A DNA stretch of 64,000 bases from Secundilactobacillus paracollinoides DSM 15502 = JCM 11969 (GCF_001311135.1 NZ_BBAG01000001.1:230451-294450), one strand, 5' to 3'. Counted from the first letter of the stretch, positions 9,649-20,168 are shown. The notes: generated by a model from the sequence alone, not told the origin. Made by a program: numbers and translations.

Positions 9649-10397
9649 TTACCGGCCAGTTAGCAGTGCATCCGCCAGTTGATCAGTGATACCACTGGCG
9701 GCCTGTTCCGAGATCTGGGTCAAAAACCCAGTATCTTGAATGGAGAGTTTGGCCCGGGCTGGACGTTGTTGCCGCCGCTTTAAAATCTCAAAGACTGTCG
9801 CACACGTGAGCGCATCGCTGTCAGCCGTGTGCGGGCGCCCTGCGTCGATGCTGAATAACGCCGCCAAAGATTGGAGCGGCACGCTGTCCTTACCGATCAC
9901 TTGCTTGACTAGTTGCTCCACATCGTAATACCGCACGCAGTTTTTGGCGAGGGATTCTGGACAGATCACATCTGGAAAAAAATGGGTCAATTGAATCAGG
10001 TCATTGCGCACGCTGTACCCCAATATGGGCAAAAGGTTAGCACTGTCCCTCAGTTGGTCTTCAGGCCAGCCGAGATTCCGGGCACTCATCTTGGTCCACC
10101 AGGAGAGAAAATGCCGGGCAATCGCCTTAATATCCCCATATTTGCGATAGGTTTTCGGCGTTGTGTCTGCGTATTCCAGTCCCCGGACAAAATCTTCCGG
10201 CCGCATATTATCGTAGTAGGCAAACCGGTTAAATCGATTGGGTTGAACTTTTCCTTGATGGACGTAAACGGCGGCTACCTGCAGAGGAAAGGACTTGCCT
10301 GATTTTTGGTGTAGGCAAATTCCAGATCTAATGAAATATAATTGCTGGGGTAGTGGTTGACCGCTTCTGCTAAAAGCTGATTCTTATTAAAGGTCAC
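9649..10397 (-). pseudogene. DnaQ-like 3'-5' exonuclease (DEDD family), one frameshift
   Basis: Restored length is about 249 aa. Near the N-terminus is ISLDLEFAYTKN, the exonuclease I motif D-x-E. Later come FLSWWTKMSARNLGWPED, ILGYSVRNDLIQL (motif II, with a conserved Asp) and RPHTADSDALTCATVFE (motif III, H-x4-D), so all three metal-binding motifs are present. The frame breaks near 10285-10290, between SPFL and QVAAVYVHQGK. Start is uncertain among GTG 10397, TTG 10400 and GTG 10406; GTG 10397 has GCGGAAG at good spacing. Such stand-alone exonuclease domains act in DNA repair or RNA trimming; the role here is not evident. Confidence 0.75.
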
Positions 10398-10482
10398 CAA
10401 ACTCACTTCCGCTTCTAAATTAAAAGACTTCAAACAAGTTATTTATACTTAGTATAGCGTAAAATTTCACCAAAATCAAACA

Positions 10483-10524
10483 TACGTTCGTGTAAAGAAT
10501 CAGCGCTATTCTTTACATAACGTA
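10483..10524. promoter_or_regulatory. Long dyad between exonuclease and nudC genes
   Basis: TGTAAAGAAT-N7-ATTCTTTACA (10491-10517) is perfect and extends outward to TACGTT / AACGTA with a small bulge. No T-run and it lies in a divergent intergenic region, so an operator is more likely than a terminator. Regulator unknown. Confidence 0.5.
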
Positions 10525-10665
10525 CATCAAATCGTTACAAACATGTCCATTTTTACGTCTTTCTAGACTGGAAGGCACTACGTCTTTTAATACTGGTAAA
10601 TAAGGGGTACAGTAGGAGTAATCAACGCACCGACAAAAAATCCGTAATAAAGGAGCCATCGCCCC

Positions 10666-11511
10666 ATGTTTCAAGAAATTGCACCAGATGTTTTAGACAC
10701 GCAGTACCTCAACACACCGCTATCAGACGATGCCTACGTCGTGACGATTCATCAAAATCAGCTCTTATTAGTTGGTGAAGGCGCCGAAACCCGGCTGCCA
10801 ACCTACGCTGAAATTAAGACCACTTATGGCCAAAAACTCGCAACATTGCGCTATTTATTGGCGGTGGGCGACCACCATTTCTTTTACCTGAGCACCGATT
10901 TGCCAGAGCTAGGTGACTTTTCGTACCAGTCCATGAACGCCCTGCGGCACACCGCACCTAAGTGGCGGGCCTTCGCATCCGTCACAGCGGGCCACCTCGC
11001 TGTTTGGTACGCAAATAACCAGTACTGCGGCCGCTGCGGTCACTTATACGAACCAGGCGCTGGCGAACGAAAGCTGGTCTGTCCAAACTGTGGGCAGGAA
11101 CTGTTCCCGCGAATCTCGCCAGCCATCATCGTTGCGGTGAAACGACATGATCAGATTTTGTTAACGAAGTATGCCAAAGGGTACGACCGGTTTGCGCTTA
11201 TTGCCGGTTTTGTGGAGATTGGAGAAACAATCGAGGAAACTGTTCGTCGTGAGGTCTACGAAGAAACGGGTCTTGAAGTCACCAATCTACAGTACTTTAA
11301 AAGTCAGCCGTGGGGCTTTTCCCAATCGATCCTAATGGGCTTCTTTGCTGATTTAGCCAACGGGGATACTTATGCAACGGATGATTACAAGTCGGACCCA
11401 GACGAGCTGGCTGTTGCCAAATGGTTTAACCGGGACGACATTCCAACCGATGATAATAATTTAAGTCTGACGAAAACAATGATCTCCGCGTTTCGTTCAG
11501 GCGATATTTAA
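10666..11511 (+). CDS. nudC: NAD+ diphosphatase / RNA deNADding Nudix hydrolase
   Basis: A complete 281-aa NudC. Four zinc cysteines (C121, C124, C139, C142 in CGRCG and CPNCG) are followed by a Nudix box starting at GFVEIGETIEE (residues 181-205, all glutamates present) and the NudC-specific SQPWGFSQS motif (213-221). NudC cleaves NADH to NMNH and AMP and removes NAD caps from RNA. The ribosome-binding site AAAGGAG is 8 bases before ATG. Monocistronic, with a terminator at 11556-11603. Confidence 0.95.
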   Translation: MFQEIAPDVLDTQYLNTPLSDDAYVVTIHQNQLLLVGEGAETRLPTYAEIKTTYGQKLATLRYLLAVGDHHFFYLSTDLPELGDFSYQSMNALRHTAPKWRAFASVTAGHLAVWYANNQYCGRCGHLYEPGAGERKLVCPNCGQELFPRISPAIIVAVKRHDQILLTKYAKGYDRFALIAGFVEIGETIEETVRREVYEETGLEVTNLQYFKSQPWGFSQSILMGFFADLANGDTYATDDYKSDPDELAVAKWFNRDDIPTDDNNLSLTKTMISAFRSGDI

Positions 11512-11555
11512 TAGGTGCGTTGCCTCAAGACAACAGCGTCAGTCATCGCGCAGAT

Positions 11556-11603
11556 AAAAACACCCATCCAGAATTTTGATTCAAATTCGGGATGGGTGTT
11601 TTT
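11556..11603 (+). terminator. Terminator of nudC
   Basis: AAAAACACCCATCC pairs with GGATGGGTGTTTTT; T-run follows. Confidence 0.85.
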
Positions 11604-11680
11604 ATTTTGCAAAAATCCGTCAATAACTCTTTTAATACCGGGGATGAGACTGCGGATAACGCAACCGCCGACAAAAATAC

Positions 11681-11743
11681 TCGACACGTCACACATATCG
11701 CAGTACAATGTATCTAGAAACAATATATCACACTACGATATAT
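11681..11743 (+). promoter_or_regulatory. Promoter and probable PadR operator
   Basis: TCGACA (11681-11686), 17-base spacer, TACAAT (11704-11709). A perfect dyad ATATATC-N7-GATATAT at 11723-11743 lies just downstream of the expected transcription start, where PadR binding would block elongation. Promoter seen in sequence; PadR binding inferred. Confidence 0.65.
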
Positions 11744-11758
11744 AGAGAGGTGATACAC

Positions 11759-12082
11759 ATGCCGATTGAAGATCAACTCCCCATGACGGAGAGTGCGTTC
11801 TACATTTTATTATCGCTGCTAACGCCCCGTCACGGGTATGGCATCATTCAACACGTTGAAACGATTACGGCCCACCGAATCGTTCTGGGGGCCGGAACCG
11901 TTTACGGCACGCTGAAGAAATTCCAAAAAGCCCAGCTCATCGATTTAGTGGATCAAACCACTGATCGGAAGGTCTATCAAGTTACTGAAACTGGCCGTCA
12001 ATTACTCTTGGCGGAACGCAACCGGCTAAACGAACTTATCACGAACGCGGAGGTGCTCGACCATGGAACGCAAACAGATTAA
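11759..12082 (+). CDS. PadR family transcriptional regulator
   Basis: A 107-aa PadR-type winged helix: YILLSLLTPRHGYGIIQHVE near the N-terminus, GTVYGTLKKFQKAQLIDL as recognition helix and wing, and RKVYQVTETGRQLL. PadR repressors often sense small aromatic or drug-like ligands and control a neighbouring membrane protein. ATG 11759 has AGAGGTG upstream. It overlaps the next gene (DUF2812) by 20 bases, so the two are co-translated. Probably represses its own promoter through the 11723-11743 dyad. Confidence 0.9.
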   Translation: MPIEDQLPMTESAFYILLSLLTPRHGYGIIQHVETITAHRIVLGAGTVYGTLKKFQKAQLIDLVDQTTDRKVYQVTETGRQLLLAERNRLNELITNAEVLDHGTQTD

Positions 12083-12596
12083 GCTTTTTCCCGTATGGGC
12101 GTATCAAAAAGAGGCACAGTACTTGACCAAAATGGCACATGCAGGCTGGAAATTTACGAACTGGCGACTGGCCCGCTACCACTTTGTCCAAACGGAAACC
12201 TTATCCGGAACGATTCAACTCGATTTCCAAGCCAGTGAAGATATTGCAGCCTACGTGAAGCTGGCCCAGGATGCCGGTTGGCAGCTGATATTCAAACACG
12301 AAACGTTAAATGGAGCCTGGCTCTACTTCTACAATTCAGACGTGACTGCCAAGCTATACACTGATAAGACAAGTAAGATCTCCTTGTTAAATCGGCTCCG
12401 CACCCGTTGGACGATTTTTGGCCTTGCGATATTTGTTTTCGAACTGTGGTTGATTGATCCTTTTTCCGTTTCATTTGTGCAGCAAGCAAAAACGGTTGGC
12501 ATGATGGTGTTTCTTGCACTTGTTATTTTTGAGATCGGCATCTATATTTGGAATTTCATTGCGCTCACAGGTCGGATTCGAAGGTTAAAACAGTGA
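12063..12596 (+). CDS. DUF2812 membrane protein
   Basis: A 177-aa protein with an N-terminal DUF2812 domain (about residues 5-95, with GWKFTNW and AGWQLIF-like blocks) and two membrane segments (about 115-135 and 143-165) ending in a basic tail. DUF2812 proteins are almost always encoded next to a PadR regulator, as here, and their function is not known. GGAGGTG lies 9 bases upstream of ATG 12063, inside the PadR gene. Confidence 0.85.
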   Translation: MERKQIKLFPVWAYQKEAQYLTKMAHAGWKFTNWRLARYHFVQTETLSGTIQLDFQASEDIAAYVKLAQDAGWQLIFKHETLNGAWLYFYNSDVTAKLYTDKTSKISLLNRLRTRWTIFGLAIFVFELWLIDPFSVSFVQQAKTVGMMVFLALVIFEIGIYIWNFIALTGRIRRLKQ

Positions 12597-13159
12597 ATGA
12601 CTGGACAACTATCCTGACGTCAACCCGCGACCTTCCTGCAATCTCAGCCATTAACGAAATTGGTGCTTGACGGCCATCTTCGATCCAGTCGATGGTCATG
12701 TTGTACAGTCCCGCAGCAACAAAGCTGTTCCAATACCGGGCGTAATCACCTTCAAAGGGAATCGTTTGGGCGTTGGTCAAATAAAATTGACTCACGAGCT
12801 GGGTGAACTGCTGGCTCAAAATAGTTTCAGCACCGCTCTTAATCAACACCTCAAACAGGGCACTATTATGTGCCACATAGGTAAAGTAGGCCTCGCTGAT
12901 CACAGCGGGGTCCTTTGTCGGCAGCGCGTTGAGTTCATCGTAGAATGGGTCAATGTAGTGGTTAATAATCTCGCAACACCGCATCCTTTGAGTCGTAGTT
13001 GCGGTAAAAGCCCATCCGCGAAATACCCGCTTTCTTTGCGATGGCACTGATCGAGATGGCAGGGTACGGTTGTTCTTTCATCAGTGCAAACAGGGCTAAC
13101 TGAAGACTTTCTTGACTTAAGGCTTTTTGCTCATGACTATATGGATTTGACGTAACAAT
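12565..13159 (-). pseudogene. TetR family transcriptional regulator, one frameshift and unclear start
   Basis: Restored length is about 198 aa. The helix-turn-helix reads ISISAIAKKAGISRMGFYRNY near residues 35-55, classical TetR. The frame breaks near 12968-12973 (TTGCGAGATT on the minus strand); adding GA or removing C gives DAVLREIINHYIDPFY. No standard start codon is in frame after the Shine-Dalgarno AGGAGG (13160-13166). The first codons are ATT-GTT-ACG, so another small error near 13157 is likely. Divergent from the short-chain dehydrogenase at 13270, its likely target. The 3' end overlaps the DUF2812 gene by about 32 bases. Confidence 0.75.
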
Positions 13160-13169
13160 GACCTCCTAA

Positions 13170-13248
13170 CTGTAACGGTACAGCGCAATTGGCTTGTAAT
13201 TGACTTGCCTCAAGACTATCATGTTCCCATAGCAGTTACAAGTGTAAC
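13170..13248. promoter_or_regulatory. Two dyads in the TetR/SDR divergent region
   Basis: CTGTA-N4-TACAG at 13170-13183 and GTTACA-AG-TGTAAC at 13235-13248, one near each gene start. Both contain TGTAAC/GTTACA-like half sites, consistent with one TetR controlling both directions. Confidence 0.5.
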
Positions 13249-13269
13249 GTCAAAGGAGACCATAATCTA

Positions 13270-14297
13270 ATGAAAACCCCACAACAACCCATTAACAGTC
13301 CCTTCACCATGAAGCGACCAGCAAGCAAGTCATGCGCGGCATCAATTTGACCGGTAAAACAACCATCGTCACAGGCGGTTATAGCGGCATTGGCCTCAAA
13401 GTGACCGAAGCCCTCGTCAAGGCCGGCGCCCACGTGATCGTGCCCGCAAGAACCCTTGAAAAAGCGCAAACCGCTGCCGGCCATCTACCCAATGTTGAAT
13501 TCGGCGTCCTCGACCTTATGGATCCGGCATCCATTGACACCTTCGCAGCCCAATTTCTCGCCCAGCATCATCAATTGGACCTGTTAATTGAGTGCGCTGG
13601 CATTATGTTTGCCCCGCTCAGGCGGTATAGCCGGGGAAATGAGTCCCAGTTTTCTACGAATTATTTGGGGCATTTCCAATTAACTGCCAAACTGTATCCC
13701 GCCTTGAAGGCAGCGGGTACGTCTCGGGTCATCGTGGTGACCTCGCGGGCGCAATCTTGGAACGGCGCTGATTTCCAGGATCCGAACTTCGATCATCGCG
13801 ACTACGATTCTCACGTCGCCTATGCGCAATCAAAGGCGGCCGACATCCTCTTTGCAGTTGAACTCGATAAACGCGCACAAAAGGATGGTGTGCGGGCATT
13901 CGCCGTTCATCCAGGAATGGTCCCAGGAACCGGTTTAGGACGCTTTGTGAACAGCAATACGCACCTCCAGCACGCCATGGGCATCGTGATGAACAATTTG
14001 CAGGCGACCCGGTTGATCAGTACCCGCAACGCGATGAAAGCGCATCGTTACGGCCTAACGGAATACGATTATTTTAAAACGGTCAGTCAGGGCGCAGCCG
14101 ATATCCTGTGGGCGGCCACGAGTCCGTTACTCCGAGATAAGGGCGGCGTGTTTGTGGAAGATTCAAACATTGGAACGGCTGTGAGCGCCGAGAGCACCTC
14201 AAAATTCGGGGCGCGGCCATGGTCGATCGACCCACAGTTGGCAGCAAAACTCTGGTCGCTTGGAGAGCAGTATTCCGGGACGAAATTCAGCCTTTAA
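13270..14297 (+). pseudogene. Short-chain dehydrogenase/reductase (retinol-dehydrogenase-like), one early frameshift
   Basis: Restored length is about 342 aa. The cofactor motif TGGYSGIGL and catalytic Y-A-Q-S-K mark a classical or extended SDR of the type annotated as oxidoreductase/retinol dehydrogenase in lactobacilli. The usual NNAG is ECAG here. The true start is ATG 13270 (M-K-T-P-Q-Q-P-I-N-S-P) after AAAGGAG. A base is missing near 13314 (ATGAAGCGACC, probably ATGAAGGCGACC), after which the frame runs intact to 14297. Likely controlled by the divergent TetR. Confidence 0.85.
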
Positions 14298-14332
14298 AAA
14301 AGACGTTCGGCTACTTGCCAAACGTCTTTTTT
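14296..14332. terminator. Terminator between convergent SDR and MFS genes
   Basis: AAAAAAGACGTT pairs with AACGTCTTTTTT around a 13-base loop. Confidence 0.85.
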
Positions 14333-14340
14333 GATAGCAC

Positions 14341-15514
14341 CTATCGTGCCGCAACGATGTTAAACGACTTGCGGTTCATCATATAAATCACCCAAATCAA
14401 CGGCAGGGTCACCAGCATCACTGGGTAGAACAAATGCAGTGGGAACACGCTCTTTAACGCGCCACCCAGCATCGGTCCCAGCGACATTCCAAGATCCATG
14501 CCAATGTAAAACGTGCTGTTTGCAAGACCCTGTTCGTTTTCGGGAACGATCAGCAGGGACGTTGCCTGACAGATGGAATACATGAGCCATAGCCGCCAGC
14601 AACACCCAATGCAGCAAGGCACAACCACACATTATTGGTGAGGCGGGTGAGGGCAATCAGACCGATAAGGGTGCTGATTAAACTCACGTACAAAAATTTA
14701 CCAAAAGCAACGGTGTCAAACAGGGACCGTAAACTCAGGCGCAGGATGATCAAGAAGACCGCGTAGATCGGGAAAAAGCTGCCGACGGCCACGGGAGGTG
14801 CAGCGTTTCAACGTAGCTGACAATGTACGCCTGGGTTGCAAAGTAGGGCAGCGCAAACAACATCAAGATCATCGCCAGCGGAAAGACCTTCGGCTGAATC
14901 AAATGTGCCTTGTGCTGAACAGGCTGACGTTCTGCCTTGGTCACCATCGGCGCCCCCTTATCGCCCACGAGCTGAACGAGGATGATCATGAGTGCACTGC
15001 AGATGACAGCGGCACTGAACGCTTTGCGGTAACCAAACTGCTGGTAGAGCGCAATGCTGAGGGCGGGCGCGATGGCAATGCCAAGCGCATTCATCAACCC
15101 ATAGATGCCCATGCCAGACCCAAGTTTTTCGCGCGGCAGTAAACTTGCCATCCACGTTGCCATACAAACGGAACACAGCACGTAGCCGACACCGTTAATG
15201 ATCCGAAAAACCATCATCCAGGCAGTGTTACTGGCAATCATGTATCCGATCGTCGCAATCAGCAGGCAGATACCGCCAAGTGACGCCAGCAGTTTCTTTG
15301 AGTACCGGTCTGTCAGCTGACCGGAAAGCGGCCGCAAAAAGAGTGACGTAATGTTCATGGCACCGGCCACAAAGACCGCCATGAGCGTCGTGCAGCCGAT
15401 GCCCTTGGAAAACCCTGTGATCAACGGGTTAATGAACATGGCGCTTGCAATATAGCAAAAACTCGCCGCTAGAATTAAAATTATATTGTGATTGTAGAAA
15501 TGTGGTTTTGTCAT
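14341..15514 (-). pseudogene. MFS drug/sugar efflux transporter, two frameshifts
   Basis: Restored length is about 391 aa with 12 membrane segments. The loop 2-3 motif is GQLTDRYSKKLLASLGG, the MFS signature. Breaks lie near 14793 (CTCCCGTGG, one C or G missing, joining VETLHLP to VAVGSFFPIY) and near 14589 (ATGGCTCATG, probably ATGGCCTCATG, a GGCC site, joining AGGYG to LMYSICQATS). It follows the MarR gene by 3 bases and is surely co-transcribed, so MarR probably represses this exporter. Confidence 0.85.
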
Positions 15515-15517
15515 GCG

Positions 15518-15952
15518 TTAGGCCTCTTCGTTCGTTAAATTTAAGTAAGCAGTATGTAAGGCGGCCGCGAATTGGGCAGTGTCGGTTTGTGAGAAACCAG
15601 CCAACAATTTTGCACCAGTGTTCACGCCATTTGTTTTTAGCTGGTGACGCACCTTGAGACCCGCATCGGTTAACTGTACGCGTTTTGCTCGCCGATCCGT
15701 TGGGTCCACGCTAAGTGAAATCAGATCCTTTTTGATCAACCGTTGAATCAGCATTTGAGCCGTTGCGTGTTGAATGTGAAACCCATTCTTCAGCGCGGTG
15801 ATCGTACTGTTGGGATGTTCATCAAAGAAATTGATCGCATCAGCCTGACCCGCCGCAATCCCTAAATATTTTAGGTGGGCATTTCGCGTTTTTGTGACAG
15901 TGTTTGCGAGCAGCAAGACCGCCCGCGCAATTTGATAGTCTGTTGTTGTCAT
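15518..15952 (-). CDS. MarR family regulator of the adjacent MFS exporter
   Basis: A 144-aa MarR protein with winged helix (ITALKNGFHIQHATAQMLIQ) and a wing containing DPTDRRAKRVQLTDAG. ATG 15952 is chosen because GGAGG lies 7 bases upstream; longer frames upstream lack this. It heads a two-gene operon with the MFS gene. The promoter TTGACG-N18-TACATT overlaps a TACAG-N4-CTGTA dyad, the usual MarR autorepression geometry. Confidence 0.9.
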   Translation of the reverse strand: MTTTDYQIARAVLLLANTVTKTRNAHLKYLGIAAGQADAINFFDEHPNSTITALKNGFHIQHATAQMLIQRLIKKDLISLSVDPTDRRAKRVQLTDAGLKVRHQLKTNGVNTGAKLLAGFSQTDTAQFAAALHTAYLNLTNEEA

Positions 15953-15970
15953 TTGTAACCTCCGTCTCAT

Positions 15971-16000
15971 AATGTACAGCCGACTGTATATTATCGTCAA
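15971..16000 (-). promoter_or_regulatory. marR-MFS promoter with embedded dyad
   Basis: On the minus strand TTGACG (16000-15995), 18 bases, TACATT (15976-15971). The dyad TACAG-N4-CTGTA at 15975-15988 fills the spacer. Confidence 0.55.
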
Positions 16001-16047
16001 TGGGGCTTTTTCCTTCTGAAAACAAATGAAAGGTGCTGTCTCAATCA

Positions 16048-16168
16048 TGAAAACGATTACTTTTGCCTGCAATTATTTTGTGAAAACGTGTTATGATAGA
16101 GACGTTAAGGCAAGGCAATTAAACGATATGCCGGTTGATAAGTGTCACCAATAATGTAAGCGCTTTAT
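16048..16168 (+). promoter_or_regulatory. Cluster of cre-like sites upstream of the FMN/FAD reductase
   Basis: TGAAAACGATTACT (16048-16061) and TGTAAGCGCTTTAT (16155-16168) each match the cre consensus TGWAARCGYTWNCW at 13 of 14 positions; TGAAAACGTGTTAT (16081-16094) matches less well. TATGAT near 16092 could be a -10. Suggests CcpA carbon-catabolite control. Confidence 0.55.
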
Positions 16169-16198
16169 TAGCCGGCTTTTGAAGGGAAGTTTATTGTT

Positions 16199-17990
16199 AT
16201 GAGCAAACAATATCAAGGAACCGCAAAGGGCTTTCACGGCAACATCACAGCCACTGTGACCATAGAAGATGACAAAATAACCGCTGTCACTGCTGAAGTT
16301 GAGCCGGGCACGGTTGGTGCACTGGGAGTTGCCCGGTTAGCTGACGCCATTTCGGCAACGGGCAATCCTGACGTGGACGCCATCACGGGGGCAACGGTAA
16401 GCTCTTACGGGTTTGAGGCTGCGGTGCACAAGGCCACAGCGGTCGCAAAGGGTGATCTCACAGCAGACCAGGCACTGGATGCCGCCACTGAAGACCCCTA
16501 TAAACTCGCAGATGTGACCACTGGTGCTTCTGAAAACGTCAACGTTGTCGAACGCAATCCATCACCGGTGACAAAACCCGTTCCCTATAACAGCGATGTT
16601 CACTTTGATGAAACGTACGACGTGGTCGTGGTCGGTGCCGGTGGTGCTGGGCTTTCAGCCGCAACCGAAGCGGCGCAGGCAGGCCTATCCGTTTTCATTA
16701 GTGAAAAGGCCGGTATTCCAGGCGGGACCACTAACTTTTCTGGCGGGGTCATGCAGGCGCTGGCACGTCCTATCAAAAGGACCTGACCGATTACGATTCA
16801 GATAATCCAGACAAACACGCCAGTTACTGGATCGACGCTGGTGAAGACCAGGTCGACATGACCCTTGTCCGAGATCTCGCCAAAAATGCGCCCAAGAATA
16901 TCGACTGGCTGGCCGATATGGGCATTAAATGGCAGTCCGTTTATGGTAACACCCACATTCCGGCCACCAGTTCACTGGACTTTGCTGACCGGATCCACGT
17001 TTACGACAACGGCAAGGGTGGCGGCATCGTCCTGACCCAGACACTATTAAAGGCCGCTTTGGACGCTGGTGCCACTATCAGTTACGATACGCCGACTACT
17101 GCGCTGATTCAGGACCGTGACCGGAAAATCGTTTACGGTGTGGTGGTCAGTCAAAATGGTGAGAAGAAAGTGATTGCTGCTAAGCGCGGCGTTATTTTAG
17201 CAACCGCCGGGATCGACCACAACCTGGAACTCGCAAAGGCGCTGAACCCGCAACACTATAGTGACCTCCAGCATAAGGCCAATCTATCAGCGTGACGGAT
17301 ACCGGCGACGGCATCTTTCTTGGCATGGCTGCCGGTGCCGGGATCAACGGGATGGGCGGCACGATCGACCTGGATGGGAAGACCGGTAATGCCACGAATG
17401 ACCAAGTACCGTCCATGCCAATGATCTACGTCAACGCTAAGGGCAAGCGGTTTGTCTGTGAAGATGCCACCTATGCGTTTACCATGCGGGCTGTTTTTCA
17501 GCAGGAAAAGCAGCTTGGTAAGCCGACCTACATGATTTTCGACGACAATAGTATCACTGCTGAAGGGAGTGCTTGGACCGCTGAAAGTCTCGCCAAGGAT
17601 CTAGCCAGCGGCGAAGTGAAAAAGGCCGATTCCATCGCTGACCTTGCGAAATTAATTCACGCACCGGAAACGAATTTGTACGCCACATTAAAGGAGTGGA
17701 ACGCCAACGTTGCGAATGGCGGTGACCCGGTTTATGACCGGCAAACTGGGATCGCGCCACTAGACGCACCGTTCTACGTCCACCAAACAAAAGCGATGAA
17801 CCTCGGCGCAATCGGCGGGTTGACCATTAACGTTGAGGGCCAAGTCCTCGACGTCCTAGATGCCCCGATCAAGGGACTGTACGCTGCCGGCTGGCTTGGC
17901 CCGTACTATCCAGGGTCAGGAACCGCAATTGCGGGGATCGTCCATCAGGGTCGTAAAGCGGCACAAACTTTAATTAAAAAGCACGTTTAA
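16199..17990 (+). pseudogene. FMN-binding/FAD-dependent reductase (urocanate/fumarate reductase type), two frameshifts
   Basis: Restored length is about 597 aa. Domains in order: FMN_bind (residues 1-85, with flavinylation motif DAITGATVSS), a linker, then FAD_binding_2 starting at DVVVVGAGGAGLSAATEAA. The C-terminal G-P-Y-Y-P-G-S-G-T-A-I-A-G block is the family's FAD/substrate region. Breaks lie at 16757-16760 (CAGGCGCTGG should be CAGGCGGCTGG, joining VMQAA to GTSYQKD) and near 17291-17294 (TCAGCGTGACG should be TCAGCGGTGACG, joining LSA to VTDTGDGIF). Each is one lost G. Such enzymes use covalent FMN and FAD to reduce unsaturated carboxylates. The cre sites upstream suggest repression when sugar is plentiful. 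Confidence 0.85.
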
Positions 17991-17993
17991 CAC

Positions 17994-18033
17994 AAAAAAC
18001 GACTGTGAATCCAATCATCCGCAGTCGTTTTTT
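17994..18033 (+). terminator. Terminator of the reductase gene
   Basis: AAAAAACGACTG pairs with CAGTCGTTTTTT. Confidence 0.85.
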
Positions 18034-18139
18034 CGTCGCCAAACATGACAGACGATTATGTTTGTTTTCGCACAATTATACCCACATCCGCCGCTAGCAT
18101 GGTAAAATTCAAGTATCAGTTAAGGGGGAGAAACAACAC

Positions 18140-19992
18140 ATGAAACAGCGCCGACTAGCAGTACTCGTCGCGATTTTGGCGGGCGTGGTGACCATGGGGA
18201 TCACGACCACCCAGGCACACGCACGCGAGTACACCATTAACAAGTACCACATTAACGTTGCCGTCGACAAAAACGGGAACGCGGAACTGACGCAAAATAT
18301 TACCTACAAGTTTGACGGCTCATTTAATGGGGTCTATTACAACCAGGACATAACGGGTATCAAGGGGTTGAAGAATCCGCAGATCACGGCCACTCAAGAC
18401 GGTCGTGAAACCACACTGCGCCAAAGTAATAGTGAAGCGGCGAATACCTACCAGACCACAGCCAGCAATAAGAACTATCGGTTTAAGGTCTTTTATCCGA
18501 CCAGTGACAGTCAGGTGACTTTCCAGTATAAGTATCAACTCGACGGGGTCATCACCAACTATATCGACACCGCGCAACTCAACTGGAAGATCATCGGCAG
18601 CAAGTGGGATGTCCCGCTGAATAACGTCAAGATCAAGGTTGCCTTACCAGCCAAGAATATTGACAAACTCCAGGCCTGGACACACGGCCCACTATCGGGG
18701 CATACGGCTGTTAATCGACAGGCGGGTACCGTCACCATGACGGTCGATGAAGTGCCAGCCAACACGTTTGTTGAAAGTCACATGCTATTTCCAACCAGCG
18801 TGACCCCGACAAATACGAATAAGAAGAACACGCGTCATTTAAAACAGGCGCAGCAGCAGGAAGCCACGCTGGCAAAACAGGCCAATCAAAAGCGGTTTTG
18901 GTCCCGCATGATACCGCTTATTGCCGGTATTGTGATCTTGCTGATCGGTGCTTGGCATTACCTGTATCAACGTCGCTGGTTCAACACGCATCCGGCGCAA
19001 CACATCACGGAACAGCCGGATGTGCACAACTATGAGATTCCAGCGTACGATGCGGTGACGTCCCAGGTATTGTTGTCCCGGGAAGACCCGACGGATGAGG
19101 CCTTCAGCGCGTGGTTAATGGAACTGGCGGCAGCTGGCGAGATCACGATTGCCCAAGAAGACGGCAAGCATCACAAAAAGACTTACCGGTTGACAGAAAC
19201 CACCAAGTTGACTGCTGAACACAAGAAAAATAAGATGCTCAACTTCATCTTTGATCAGGTGGGAGAGGTCGGTAGCGATGATCACCGAACCGTCACCTTG
19301 GCTGAAATCAACCGTTATACTGGCCATGGCCGCCACAATAACCTGTACGATAAGTTCTCAGCCTGGCAGTCAACCACCTACACCCGCGTCAAAAACATGG
19401 GGTTGTTTAACGATATCAACCAAAGCGTGAAGAATCACGGCTGGATGTTGATCATCATCAACGGTGTCCTGTCGTTTGCGGGCATTCTTGTGTTCGCCTT
19501 CGCAGACAGTACCCCGCTGGCAATTGGTTGGCTGCTCACTTTGATTCTGTTTATTTTAAGCCTGGTCACGGCCATCAGCAGAATGTGGCACTTGTCGCCG
19601 TACACTCAGGAAGGCGAAGACAAAGTGGCGCCGATCCAGGGCTTTAAGGACATGTTAAACGATATTGGCCATTTTGACCGCTCAGAGGTGGGTGATTTAA
19701 TTCTGTGGGAACAGATCCTACCGTATGCTGTGGCCTTCGGGTCAGCCAAGAAGGTCATTAAGCACTGCAGGCCAACTTTACGGATGCCGAACTCCAGACA
19801 GGCATGCCAGTCTACTACCAGATGTTCTTCTACGGCACAGGCTTTAGCGACAGTTTCGCCGGCCAGTTCAATACCGATTTCAACGCCAACGTGGGCAGAA
19901 CGGAAGGCAGCAGCTCAACCGGCGGCTCAGGAGGCTTTAGCGGCGGCAGTTCGGGTGGCTTTGGTGGTGGATCGGGAGGAGGCGTGTTTTAG
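18140..19992 (+). pseudogene. DUF2207 membrane protein, one frameshift near the C-terminus
   Basis: Restored length is about 617 aa. It starts with a signal peptide (MKQRRLAVLVAILAGVVTMG...AHA), then an extracytoplasmic DUF2207 beta domain (to about residue 220) and a membrane segment (about 258-278). A cytoplasmic region with two more membrane segments (about 440-480) follows, then a Gly/Ser-rich tail ending GGSGGGVF, a hallmark of DUF2207 proteins. The break is at 19759-19762: ATTAAGCACTG should be ATTAAGGCACTG, giving VIKALQANFTDAELQTGMPVYY. Function of the family is unknown. A long hairpin element follows the stop directly. Confidence 0.85.
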
Positions 19993-19997
19993 AGTAG

Positions 19998-20120
19998 AGT
20001 GTGGAAGAAGGCGCTTTGAGGGCGGAGCGTAAGCTGACCCTGGCAGAAAATCCCGGGCCTGGATTTTTTGCCAGAGTCAGCTTACGCAGTAGCCCTCAGC
20101 CTTCTGGAACACGTTTCCGC
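19998..20120 (+). repeat. Dispersed hairpin element, copy 2
   Basis: 27-base arms (20027-20053 and 20061-20087) with two mismatches around the loop CGGGCCT. The outer sequences GTGTGGAAGAAGGCG and GCCTTCTGGAACACG pair further. It begins 5 bases after the DUF2207 stop. Confidence 0.8.
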
Positions 20121-20168
20121 TATATAAAATAGGGGCGCAGTAGCCATAACTCCCCGATTGCAATAAAC

